A DNA stretch of 64,000 bases. It comes from Microbulbifer agarilyticus. GTDB lineage: Bacteria; Pseudomonadota; Gammaproteobacteria; Pseudomonadales; Cellvibrionaceae. A program made the translations under genes and the position numbers. The stretch spans positions 186,001-250,000 of the forward strand of contig NZ_CP019650.1 of NCBI RefSeq assembly GCF_001999945.1, given 5' to 3'. Shown one piece after another: positions 26,392-34,090 of this stretch; position 1 is the stretch's first letter; each line of letters opens with the position of its first letter. The notes under the pieces were generated by a model. That model had not been told where the DNA came from. It saw only the letters and a program-made list of their open reading frames with translations, and searched no databases.

Positions 26392-28146
26392 GTGGAAACA
26401 ACCGTGGAACGCCAGCAACCCGAGACCCAAGAATCTGCCCCCGGGTCCAAAGCCGAATCGACATCCAAGTCGGCGCCCAAGCCCAGCCGCTTGCGAATAG
26501 GCCGGCGCTATCGACCCAGTCGCCTGGAGAGCCCCTACGATGCCATCATTATTGGCTCCGGCATTGGTGGGCTGACCACCGGCACACTGCTGAGTGCGAC
26601 CGGCAAAAAGGTACTTGTACTGGAACAGCATTACACCGCCGGTGGTATGACCCACGCCTATGACCGCAACGGTTACGAATGGGACGTGGGGGTGCACTAC
26701 ATTGGCGATGTGGGCGACCGCCCCTCCATGAGTCGCCACCTCTACGATTTTCTCTCCGCCGGTGCCCTCAAGTGGGCGCCCATGGACCCGGCCTACGACC
26801 GGATTATTCACGGCGACAAACAATCCGACCTGGTCGCCGGCCGCGAGGAGTTTATTCAGGAACTGCTCAAGCGTTTTCCCAACGAAGAAACCGCGCTGCG
26901 TGAATATCTCAAGCGCCTGGCGGAAGCCAACCGCTTTATGCCGATGCTGGTAACGGAAAAGGTGTTGCCACGCTGGTGCGGGCCAATGATGCGCGCCCTG
27001 CGCCGCTGGCGGTTACCCGATTACGTATTTAAAACCACCCGCGAAGTCTTGCTGGAACTCACCGACAACGAAGAGTTGATTGCGGTGTTAACTGGCCAGT
27101 GGGGTGACAACGGCATGCCGCCGTCGGAAAGCAGCTTTGTGATTCACGCAATGATTGCCCGCCATTACCTGCACGGTGCCTATTACCCGGTGGGCGGTTC
27201 CAGCCGAATTGCCGAAACGATTATTCCGCAAATCCAGTCCACCGGCGGCGAGGTATTTACCTACGCAGAAGTGGAAACCATTCTACTGGACGGCAACCGC
27301 GCCCGCGGCGTGCGCATGAAAGACGGTACCGAAATCGAAGCGCCCATCGTTATTTCCGGTGCCGGTGTATTCAACACCTTCGAACAACTGCTGCCGCACA
27401 GTGCCTCCGAGCGCGCCGGCTACGACCGTGATCTCAAGTCGGTTGAACCCTCGATGTCACACCTGTGCCTGTATATCGGCCTGCAGCATACCGCCGAAGA
27501 GCTGGGGCTACCCAAGACCAACTACTGGGTCTACAGCAGCGCAGAATACGATCGCGACGTAAAAGCCTTTGTGGAAGATATGGAAGCGGATTTCCCCCTC
27601 GCCTATATCTCATTCCCCTCAGCAAAAGACCCCGACTTCCTGCGCCGCTACCCCGGGCGCGCCACCATTGAAATCGTCACCCCGGCGCGCTACGAATGGT
27701 TCAAGCAATGGGAAGAGGAGACCTGGGGTAAACGCGGTGAAGAATACGAGGCGCTAAAAGAAAAATTCAGCCGACGCATGCTGGAGAAACTTTTCACCCA
27801 TTTCCCACACCTGCGCGACAAGATCGACTACTACGAACTGTCCACACCGCTATCCACAAAACACTTCTGTGCGTACGGCACCGGCGAGATCTATGGCTTG
27901 CAACACGGGCCGTCGCGCTGGCAGCAGAGCTGGTTGCGACCAAAAACACGCATCAAAGGTTTGTATCTTACCGGGCAGGACATTGTTAGCTGTGGCGTTG
28001 GCGGCGCCATGTTTGGGGGTGTAATCACTGCCCAGAGTATCCTCGGCTTACGCCGTGGGTTGCCGTTGCTACGCAAGGTTTTTTCCGGGGAAAAAGTAAC
28101 CTTCCCGAGCACTGCGCCGGTCGCCGCGGAAACCTCAGCGCAGTAA
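26392..28146 (+). CDS. FAD-dependent oxidoreductase, CrtISO/RetSat-like
   Basis: 584 residues from a GTG with AGAGGT nine bases upstream. A charged, low-complexity N-terminal stretch of about 45 residues precedes the dinucleotide-binding motif IIGSGIGGLTTGTLLSATGK and the VLEQHYTAGGMTHAY loop. The end reads GLYLTGQDIVSCGVGGAMFGG, the usual C-terminal FAD segment of phytoene desaturase, carotene isomerase and retinol saturase relatives. It may act on a carotenoid or other lipid, but no carotenoid genes are nearby. A long inverted repeat follows the stop. Confidence 0.82.
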   Translation: METTVERQQPETQESAPGSKAESTSKSAPKPSRLRIGRRYRPSRLESPYDAIIIGSGIGGLTTGTLLSATGKKVLVLEQHYTAGGMTHAYDRNGYEWDVGVHYIGDVGDRPSMSRHLYDFLSAGALKWAPMDPAYDRIIHGDKQSDLVAGREEFIQELLKRFPNEETALREYLKRLAEANRFMPMLVTEKVLPRWCGPMMRALRRWRLPDYVFKTTREVLLELTDNEELIAVLTGQWGDNGMPPSESSFVIHAMIARHYLHGAYYPVGGSSRIAETIIPQIQSTGGEVFTYAEVETILLDGNRARGVRMKDGTEIEAPIVISGAGVFNTFEQLLPHSASERAGYDRDLKSVEPSMSHLCLYIGLQHTAEELGLPKTNYWVYSSAEYDRDVKAFVEDMEADFPLAYISFPSAKDPDFLRRYPGRATIEIVTPARYEWFKQWEEETWGKRGEEYEALKEKFSRRMLEKLFTHFPHLRDKIDYYELSTPLSTKHFCAYGTGEIYGLQHGPSRWQQSWLRPKTRIKGLYLTGQDIVSCGVGGAMFGGVITAQSILGLRRGLPLLRKVFSGEKVTFPSTAPVAAETSAQ

Positions 28147-28173
28147 CTGCGAGATCGCAACTGGTTCGATAGC

Positions 28174-28228
28174 GATACGGAGTTCTTCTGATCCTTCACA
28201 AGTAAACTGATCTGAAGAGCTCCGTATC
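28174..28228. terminator. Long inverted repeat between oxidoreductase and intI
   Basis: Two 20-base arms (28174-28193 and 28209-28228) pair with two mismatches around a 15-base loop, and TTCTT follows. The hairpin sits between two convergent genes and could end both transcripts. It has no integron core sites. Confidence 0.65.
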
Positions 28229-28237
28229 TTCTTAGGC

Positions 28238-29224
28238 TTATAATCTATCTACAGGGCTGAGCACCCCTTTACCACCGCGATTGACTACGTGCGTATAGAT
28301 CTCCGTTGTCGCAATATCAGAGTGCCCTAGTAACTCCTGAATTGTCCTGAGGTCATAACCAACTTCTAACAGGTGCGTGGCAAAGCTATGCCGAAACGCG
28401 TGTGCCCTAGGTGGCTTTTTGACGCCGGCTTCACGTACGGCGCGCCGTAACTGCTTTGCGAGAGCGGAAGGGTGCAAATGGTGCCGCCTGATAACACCGC
28501 TACGTGGGCATGGAGCAACCCGCGATGCCGGAAAAAGAAACTGCCACGCAGTGGTGCCAGCCGCAGCGGGGTATTTACGCTCCAACGCATCCGGCATATA
28601 AACATCACCATATCCATCTTCAATATCACCGGCATGGATAAGTTCTACATGTTGAATCTGTTTATGGAGTTGAGAGATTAAGCCCTGCGGAAGTATCGTC
28701 GTGCGGTCTTTGTTTCCTTTTCCAGCGCGCACGAAGACATTATTACTGCCAAAATCGATGTCCTTGACCCTGAGAGATAGCAATTCAGCACACCTGAGCC
28801 CGGAGCCATACATCAATTCCACCTGTAGCCGGTAAACCCCTTTCAGTCTAGAAACGATTGCTTTGATCTCTTCGCGACTATAAACCACCGGCAGGCGTCG
28901 ATATTGACGCGCTGGTGTGAAGCCGATGTTGGAAGTGTCAACCCCAAGAAATCGCTTGTAGAGATAGACAAGTGCATTGAGCGCTATACGTTGGGTATTA
29001 ACCGAACAATTGCAATCGACCGATAAATAACTGAGGAAAGCTTCAACTTCGCCGAGGCTAATTTCCTGCGGATGACGCAATTTGTAATAATGAATGAATC
29101 GCTTTATCCAATGGATGTATGTTTGCTCTGTGCGATAAGCGAGGCCCGACTCACGTATATGTCGGCGGACACTAGGTATAAATTTATCTGAATTTTGTGG
29201 TAAGCGTGGTCTAACGTCATCCAT
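28238..29224 (-). CDS. intI: Integron integrase
   Basis: 328 residues from the ATG at 29224, preceded by AAGGA; an ATG at 29251 lies inside the LexA box and is less likely. This tyrosine recombinase has Arg144 (GSGLRCAELLSLRV), Lys172, His275 and Arg278 (HAFRHSFATHLLE), His301 and Tyr310 (LLGHSDIATTEIYTHV). The feature that separates IntI from XerC/D is present: the extra patch ALERKYPAAAGTTAWQFLFP followed by PRSGVIRRHHLHPSAL (about 213-254). It excises and inserts cassettes by attC x attI recombination. The closing GGKGVLSPVDRL is also typical. It is complete, with no frameshift. Confidence 0.96.
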   Translation of the reverse strand: MDDVRPRLPQNSDKFIPSVRRHIRESGLAYRTEQTYIHWIKRFIHYYKLRHPQEISLGEVEAFLSYLSVDCNCSVNTQRIALNALVYLYKRFLGVDTSNIGFTPARQYRRLPVVYSREEIKAIVSRLKGVYRLQVELMYGSGLRCAELLSLRVKDIDFGSNNVFVRAGKGNKDRTTILPQGLISQLHKQIQHVELIHAGDIEDGYGDVYMPDALERKYPAAAGTTAWQFLFPASRVAPCPRSGVIRRHHLHPSALAKQLRRAVREAGVKKPPRAHAFRHSFATHLLEVGYDLRTIQELLGHSDIATTEIYTHVVNRGGKGVLSPVDRL

Positions 29225-29239
29225 TAAAGCAATCCTTTG

Positions 29240-29255
29240 CTGTATATACATACAG
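29240..29255 (-). promoter_or_regulatory. LexA (SOS) box in the intI promoter
   Basis: CTGTATATACATACAG fits the gammaproteobacterial LexA consensus CTGT-N8-ACAG exactly. It lies 16-31 bases before the intI start. On the same strand TTGACA (29277-29282) is a perfect -35 box and the -10 region falls over the LexA box, so LexA would block the promoter. This is the known arrangement for SOS-induced integron integrases. Confidence 0.9.
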
Positions 29256-29536
29256 TACTGAATTGTACTTTATGGCTGTCAAGGCCCGAATTAAAGAGCC
29301 GGCGCGCGCATCTAAGAGTATTTTTCTCCAAGTTATTGATTTAATTAGCGCGAAAAACTGATCAAGAGCCAGAGGCTGAAACAGCCGACTTGAGCCAATG
29401 GCTCACTTTTACTGGTTGCTATATGATCTAAAACATATAACCTACTGAAAACGACGCATTTTATAATCACAAATTTATCTTGGCTCCAGAAATAGAAGCC
29501 AAGCGGATATAGAGCCAGTGGCTCATTAATAAACTG
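29252..29536 (+). promoter_or_regulatory. attI and cassette-promoter region
   Basis: The 285 bases between intI and the first cassette should contain attI and the Pc promoter. The recombination core is GTTATGT at 29536-29542. The region holds GAGCCAATGGCTC (29392-29404) and GAGCCAGTGGCTC (29512-29524), each a 13-base palindrome and exactly 120 bases apart, and a partial copy GAGCCAGAGGCT (29366-29377). The second ends 12 bases before the core, where extra integrase binding sites (DR sites) lie in attI1. I cannot assign Pc with confidence. Confidence 0.7.
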
Positions 29537-29556
29537 TTATGTTTTTCGGTGGAGTC

Positions 29557-29907
29557 ATGAAGTATTTAGTACCGCTATTCCTGCTTCTGCTTCAAGGGTG
29601 TGATCCGTGGCAAAATGACGATGAAGCAATTCTTCATTCGTATGTTGAATTGAATGGGAAATACTACGGCTATTACTCACAGCAGATGTGGGATGGAACA
29701 AATCAATTCTTGATCATCACGGAATTCGAGCCCGTTAAGTACGTTAAGCTTTCATTAGGCGAGCCAGAAATTCTTGAAGGGGTAGTTTTGGCGAGAGATT
29801 TCAGGCATGGAAGTAGTTTGAGTGAGGGTTCAGTAAGTATCGAAAATGACACGGTAGTCTTTTGTAGCGCTGGTGGATGCCAAAACATAACAAAGCCGGG
29901 CAAATAG
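29557..29907 (+). CDS. Integron cassette 1: small lipoprotein of unknown function
   Basis: 116 residues from the ATG at 29557; an in-frame ATG at 29539 lies in the attI core itself. The N-terminus MKYLVPLFLLLLQGCDPW is a clear lipoprotein signal with Cys15. The mature part is short, acidic and rich in aromatic residues, with two cysteines near the C-terminus (VVFCSAGGCQN). I recognise no family. The stop codon lies inside the following attC, as is common for cassettes. Expression would come from the integron promoter. Confidence 0.7.
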   Translation: MKYLVPLFLLLLQGCDPWQNDDEAILHSYVELNGKYYGYYSQQMWDGTNQFLIITEFEPVKYVKLSLGEPEILEGVVLARDFRHGSSLSEGSVSIENDTVVFCSAGGCQNITKPGK

Positions 29908-30028
29908 CTATGGGCCTACGGCCCTCCGCGGGACAGCTTACCTTGTGCACCTTTTGCGCAGGTCGCTGTGCTCCTATTTTCGCGCAAAATGCGCACAAGG
30001 TAAGCTGCCCCTGCCGGCGGCGTTATGA
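29885..30028 (+). other. attC site 1
   Basis: A 144-base imperfect palindrome from ACATAAC (29885-29891) to GTTATGA (30022-30028). The inner arms GGGACAGCTTACCTTGTGC and its complement match 18 of 19, and a second inner pair is TTTTGCGC/GCGCAAAA. The outer arms TGCCGGC...GTTATG match the left end with small gaps. This size and fold are those of chromosomal-integron attC sites. Confidence 0.85.
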
Positions 30029-30039
30029 GTAAATAAGAG

Positions 30040-30738
30040 ATGAAGAGTTTTCTGCAAAAATTAGTACGAACTAGAAGCTTCGAAGAAGACTTTGTTCACG
30101 AGGATATTCTTGAACACTGCTGGAAAGTTGAAATTGATAATCTAGTAGCGGTAGATGGTTGTTTCGAGCAATATTTTGAGAACGCTGAATACTCAGATGT
30201 CACGATATATGTTGCAGGTAAAGAAGATGGTCCAAATGCTCTATCTCTTAAAGCAGCTGAAAGTATTCTTTTAAACTTGAGTCACTACTTAGATATTTAT
30301 GATTCAGCTATTGGCTTTCATTGGAATGATGGGTGGTGGAAATTAGAATCACTTGTATTTCCCTATCAGGTTAAGGGTATATGGTACATGTATCTTTCCT
30401 CTGAATATGGTGCTGACTATTGCTATTGTTGGGTAAAAGAAGACGATGTGTTAGAGGAGTACAAGGGAATAGTCGTAGACTGCCCCGGTGATGGCTCAAT
30501 TGCTCAAGTTCTCCCTACAGTTTGTGCGGTGATAAATAATCTTCGTGAATGCGCACAAGTTACAGCCAAGTTATCTGAAATAGACTTGGCTATTGAGTCA
30601 AGAAAAACTATTGGTTTAGATCTAATTAATCCTTTAATGCAAATTACTGAGCAGCACAAAAGCGATATACCAGAATATATGTATAGCCATTTAACGAAGC
30701 TCTTAGGTGGTATTAGAAAAAATGCAGAAAACTCATAA
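30040..30738 (+). CDS. Integron cassette 2: protein of unknown function
   Basis: 232 residues, acidic, no signal peptide or membrane segment. It contains a tryptophan- and tyrosine-rich middle (FHWNDGWWKLESLVFPYQ, then YLSSEYGADYCYCWVKEDD) and a helical C-terminal third. The codon use is AT-rich, unlike flanking chromosomal genes. I do not recognise a family. The reading frame starts 17 bases after the cassette junction and its stop TAA forms part of the next attC, so it is an intact cassette gene. It could be an immunity, toxin-binding or defence accessory protein, as many cassettes are, but nothing in the sequence proves that. Confidence 0.75.
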   Translation: MKSFLQKLVRTRSFEEDFVHEDILEHCWKVEIDNLVAVDGCFEQYFENAEYSDVTIYVAGKEDGPNALSLKAAESILLNLSHYLDIYDSAIGFHWNDGWWKLESLVFPYQVKGIWYMYLSSEYGADYCYCWVKEDDVLEEYKGIVVDCPGDGSIAQVLPTVCAVINNLRECAQVTAKLSEIDLAIESRKTIGLDLINPLMQITEQHKSDIPEYMYSHLTKLLGGIRKNAENS

Positions 30739-30846
30739 CAAATATGTCAACAGGACATTTTTTGCTTCGCTCCGTTTTGCGGTGGCTTCGCCACTATACC
30801 GCAAAACTCCGCTACACAAAAAATGCCTGTTACATAGGCGTTAATG
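30732..30846 (+). other. attC site 2
   Basis: It runs from CTCATAAC to GTTAATG (30840-30846). Arms AACAGGACATTTTTTG and CAAAAAATGCCTGTT pair along 15 positions with one unpaired A, the kind of extrahelical base that IntI reads for strand choice. An inner stem GTTTTGCGG/CCGCAAAAC follows, with a loop containing TGGCTTCGCCA. Confidence 0.88.
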
Positions 30847-30855
30847 GACTCCTAA

Positions 30856-31215
30856 ATGCTCATACGAATTACAATTTATTCTCTCGCCCTGATTTTCACT
30901 CTTTCAGGTGGTGCAAAATTATTATCATTGCCATTCGAGGTTGAAGCATTTGAGCGTTGGGGTTACTCCCTGCCTTTCATGTATACCATTGGCCTCCTTG
31001 AGGTGGCAGGCGCGGTTGGACTACTCGCTCCCCGGGTATCCGCACTTGCTTCACTATGTCTTGCTGTACTCATGCTAGGCGCCATCGCAACACATCTGAT
31101 TTATGGGGAGTGGCCCATGCTAGTTGTTGCATCAGTTATAGCATTCACTTCTGGGTGGCGTGGTTGGTCTGGTCGCGCAGACATCAAGAAGCTAATAGCT
31201 CGCTTTCCTTCGTAA
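30856..31215 (+). CDS. Integron cassette 3: DoxX-like membrane protein
   Basis: 119 residues with four hydrophobic helices. SLALIFTLSGGAKLLSLP and GLLEVAGAVGLLAPRVSALA follow the DoxX/DoxX-like pattern of small quinone-associated or redox-linked membrane proteins, which are frequent among integron cassettes. The start lies 15 bases after the cassette junction. No attC follows, so this is the last cassette or its attC has decayed. Confidence 0.78.
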   Translation: MLIRITIYSLALIFTLSGGAKLLSLPFEVEAFERWGYSLPFMYTIGLLEVAGAVGLLAPRVSALASLCLAVLMLGAIATHLIYGEWPMLVVASVIAFTSGWRGWSGRADIKKLIARFPS

Positions 31216-31540
31216 AATCGCATATAGCCACGTGTATCTAAATTCTGTAAGGGCAATTCCAGCCTAATCAATTACTGGACGTAGCGTGCTCGTTTCTTAG
31301 ATAGGAAATATACAAACAATAGTAACTATACCGAAACAGTGATGTTGCAAATAGCTACGGTAAAAGAAATAGTGATTGGTGGTTTTTCCATTTTTGGTGC
31401 TTCTGGTTTCAGTAAAGCGTTGTGGAAATCGCGTGGTATGGAACGCACTTAACCAGCAAATAGCGTCAGAAACCGCGAGCAGTCGGCAAGACTGTCCGCG
31501 GTCAACAAAAAACAATCTTCCTTTCCAATTACACTGTTGG
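31216..31540. other. Intergenic region after the integron array
   Basis: 325 bases without a convincing gene. It marks the outer end of the integron. It holds one hairpin at 31472-31502 (ACCGCG/CGCGGT outer and CAGTC/GACTG inner pairs), which may end the minus-strand lyase gene message. An isolated ACTTAAC at 31447 resembles an attC core but has no partner or arms. Confidence 0.4.
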
Positions 31541-33256
31541 TTATTCAGGCGAGTTCAACTCCACCCATGGGGCGCCATTATCCAAGCGTTCCGGACTATA
31601 GATTCCAACATAATTTTCCGGCAGCGAGTTATCTAGTGGACTTTTGTTGGCCGCAATACCGTAGCGCGCACGATAGTAGTGGTGGGTCCCATCGGTATCT
31701 ATCGCATAAACCAGGTTATTTTCATCATAGCCTGTGTCCACCTGCCACTCGATGTAGCCCGGCGCCGGGTGGGGACCTTCATAGGTGCCGTTATCCGGGG
31801 TGGTGGCGACAAAATTTAACGGGCTTGTAGTGCTAATAACGATGTTGTCAAAATAACTGTACTGCTGTGAACTTGGCATCCACTCGCTACTGCTGCCACC
31901 GAAGAAGGTTTCGAACAGTAGTTTATCGATGCTCACAGATTCGTCGGTGCGCAGGTTAAGGCCTGTCAGCTCCAGAGCCAGCTCGCCGTCGAGGTAGGCG
32001 GTGATCTTTCCATCGTTTCCGCCAACCGAATTGAGTTCAACATGGCTGGTAATGGTGTGCCAGCGGCCAACGCTAAAGAAGCGATAGAGGCTGGAGTAGT
32101 CACCGCAGTATTCACGCTTGCTGGGGTTGTACAAATACTGGAACACATGCCCGGACTCACGCCACATAAAGCGGCCACTGAAGCCGTCGATTTCGCTGTT
32201 CGCAAGGCAACCGGTAGGCTTCTTGATTACATAGCCGCCGAGCCCCGGCAACTTGCCACCCTTTACCCAGGTAAACTGGTCGTCAAACATGACTTGGTAT
32301 TGCAACCATAAGTTACTGTGTGGCGCATCCGGTATTTGATAAGTAAATACCGAGGCGGAGCTACCACCCACGGCGTTCTCCGTATAGCTCACGCGTAATA
32401 TGGCGTTATTGCTATCGTAGGGGTCGCTGACAATATTCAGCCGCCCATCGGCGACGCCGGCGGATGTATTCGGACTGAAGCCCCAGTCGCTCTCGAACAT
32501 GCTTGCTGAATAGGGGCCGACTGGGTGCTTTTGAAAATCGTTGTAATAGACAAAGCCGCTACTGCCACCCGATGAGGAGGACGAGCCCGATGAGTTACTT
32601 GAGCCGGAACTGGAGCTTGAGGAGCTAGACGAAGAGCTACTGGACGAGGAGCTGGAACTGGATGACGAGCTTGAAGAGCAAGATCCCTGTAATTCCCACA
32701 CAGCCGCAGTGTCTGGATTCTCACCTTGGGTCCACCACTTGGCGCGGTACAGGCTCCCGTTATGGCCCACCACGTCACCGCCGGTGTATACCTCAGCGCT
32801 ATCCCAAGCTGGTTCGCAGCCACCGCCGCCGGAGGAGCTGCCAGAACTGGAAGAGCTGGACGATGATGAACTGCTTGAGCTCGAGGATGAACTAGAACTT
32901 GATGAGCTGCTCGAGCTGGAAGAACTGCTAGAGCTAGAGGAAGAACTAGAGGAGGAGCTAGACGAGCCAGAGCCCACAGCACAGCTACCCAGATCGAACC
33001 ATGCGCTGCTATACGCCCAACCAACACCTGGCTCATAGGGGCCGCCGGTATTACACCAGCCGGCAACGGTGCATTCGAACGCGGCGCCGTTATGCCGGAT
33101 TTGCTCGCCCGTAGCGACCGCACCGGGACTGTAGTCGGCCATCGCCGAACAATCGACAGCAGCTTGCGCTTGGCTCCCATAAAGGGCGACAAATAAAGAA
33201 ATTAGCGTGGCACTATTGCGCCACAGAGAAATATGTTTGAACACGGTACGCCTCAT
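31541..33256 (-). CDS. Secreted modular polysaccharide lyase (PL14-like) with CBM5/12-like modules and poly-Ser linkers
   Basis: 571 residues. A signal peptide (1-32) is followed by a first chitin-binding-type-3-like module (about 34-92), a serine linker of over 40 residues, a second module (CEPAWDSAEVYTGGDVV ... AAVWELQGSC), another serine linker, and a catalytic-like domain (about 240-470). That domain has WVKGGKLPGLGG and DGFSGRFMWRESG, which I associate with PL14-type lyases acting on alginate or glucuronan. The last 80 residues (WQVDTGYDENNLVYA ... GAPWVEL) look like a degenerate third binding module. Poly-Ser linkers are a habit of Cellvibrionales. The substrate is a polyuronate by inference only. 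Confidence 0.72.
   Translation of the reverse strand: MRRTVFKHISLWRNSATLISLFVALYGSQAQAAVDCSAMADYSPGAVATGEQIRHNGAAFECTVAGWCNTGGPYEPGVGWAYSSAWFDLGSCAVGSGSSSSSSSSSSSSSSSSSSSSSSSSSSSSSSSSSSSSSSSSSGSSSGGGGCEPAWDSAEVYTGGDVVGHNGSLYRAKWWTQGENPDTAAVWELQGSCSSSSSSSSSSSSSSSSSSSSSSSSGSSNSSGSSSSSGGSSGFVYYNDFQKHPVGPYSASMFESDWGFSPNTSAGVADGRLNIVSDPYDSNNAILRVSYTENAVGGSSASVFTYQIPDAPHSNLWLQYQVMFDDQFTWVKGGKLPGLGGYVIKKPTGCLANSEIDGFSGRFMWRESGHVFQYLYNPSKREYCGDYSSLYRFFSVGRWHTITSHVELNSVGGNDGKITAYLDGELALELTGLNLRTDESVSIDKLLFETFFGGSSSEWMPSSQQYSYFDNIVISTTSPLNFVATTPDNGTYEGPHPAPGYIEWQVDTGYDENNLVYAIDTDGTHHYYRARYGIAANKSPLDNSLPENYVGIYSPERLDNGAPWVELNSPE
32563..32972 (-). repeat. Two poly-serine coding linkers
   Basis: Runs of serine codons (TCN and AGY mixed) occupy about 32563-32683 and 32819-32972 and encode the flexible linkers of the lyase. 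Mixed codon use shows selection for the amino acid rather than a simple DNA microsatellite. The opposite strand gives false Glu/Leu-rich frames. Confidence 0.85.
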
Positions 33257-33511
33257 ATGTATTTGAATTTATTACATATTCTCTCTGGCGTAGGGGCTTG
33301 TTATTTATATTAGCGGGCTCTGACGGCTGCTATTGCCAAGTAATTTACCAGTTTATTCGCTTGAAAAGAATCCGCTAACGAGGAATATCGATGAAGATGT
33401 GATATCGGTATTATTCGCGTATATGCTGTGTGCCTCTAGTGAAAACTGAAATCCGAATAATTTTAATTAATTTCCGCCTCTTGGCTGCTTTGATAGATAT
33501 GAAAAGGAAAG

Positions 33512-33766
33512 ATGGAAAAACTAAAATTTTCTGAAGAAGAAAAACGGCAGATTGTCCAAAAAGTAAAGATCTACTTCACTGAGGAGCTGGATCAAGATAT
33601 TGGAAATTTTGACGCGGAGTTTCTTATCGACTTCTTCGCCGAGGAGATTGGGGCATATTTCTATAATCGCGGTCTCTACGACGCGCAGGCACTGTTCTCC
33701 AAGAAGGTGGATGAGTTGGCAGATTCTGTTTATGAGCTGGAGCGGCCGACAGAATTTAGCAAGTAG
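33512..33766 (+). CDS. DUF2164 family protein
   Basis: 84 residues, acidic and mostly helical (LKFSEEEKRQIVQKVKIYF, then FAEEIGAYFYNRGLYDAQ). This matches the small DUF2164 proteins, which have no assigned function. A good RBS (AAAGGAAAG) precedes the ATG. It stands alone between the lyase gene and the siderophore operon. Confidence 0.8.
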   Translation: MEKLKFSEEEKRQIVQKVKIYFTEELDQDIGNFDAEFLIDFFAEEIGAYFYNRGLYDAQALFSKKVDELADSVYELERPTEFSK

Positions 33767-34090
33767 TGCCTGGCTTTTCACCGAAGGACGAGAATTGTAC
33801 TTCTTACCTGTGTTACGCATTCAATCGCCACAATACCGTTAAGGCATGCATCGGCGCCGGAACTACAAACTCGTCGCAAAACCTTACCGTCGCACTCGCT
33901 TCCTGCTGACACCCACCACCCGTCTCTTTCGATCTGGCCCACTCCCAAAGATCAAAAGCCCAGCTATTCGTATCAAAAATCAACAGTTTGTAAAACTGGC
34001 GCACAATTTTCCACAAAACTCCTGTTGCCGCTTGTAATGTAAATAATAATCGTTATCGTTCGCATCCTATCTCAAACCAAGGAGAAGGGT
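33767..34090. other. Leader region of the siderophore operon
   Basis: 324 bases without a gene that I can support. Its last 60 bases hold the Fur box and the AAGGAGAAGGG ribosome-binding region of the decarboxylase gene. The remainder shows no repeats or strong hairpins. Confidence 0.5.
34043..34057 (+). promoter_or_regulatory. Fur box
   Basis: ATAATAATCGTTATC matches 13 of 15 positions of the right part of the classic Fur consensus (ATGATAATCATTATC). It is 34 bases before the decarboxylase start, where it would cover the promoter, so the siderophore operon should be repressed by iron. Confidence 0.75.

Larger units (their letters stand above)
28238..31215. mobile_element. Chromosomal integron with three cassette genes
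   Basis: An integron integrase gene on the minus strand, a 285-base attI/leader region and, in the opposite direction, three short genes separated by two attC sites make a complete integron platform. Cassette boundaries by the G/TT core rule are 29536/29537, 30022/30023 and 30840/30841. The cassettes are clearly more AT-rich than the flanks. No transposase or IS ends are seen, so this is a sedentary chromosomal integron rather than a transposon-borne one. The last cassette shows no attC. Confidence 0.88.

Noticed and set aside
31447..31453. ACTTAAC as an attC core for cassette 3
   Set aside because: It matches RYYYAAC but there is no paired GTTRRRY site or complementary arm at a fitting distance.
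32709..33038. Glu/Leu-rich frame in the lyase region
   Set aside because: It is the reverse reading of the poly-serine linker and has no independent evidence.
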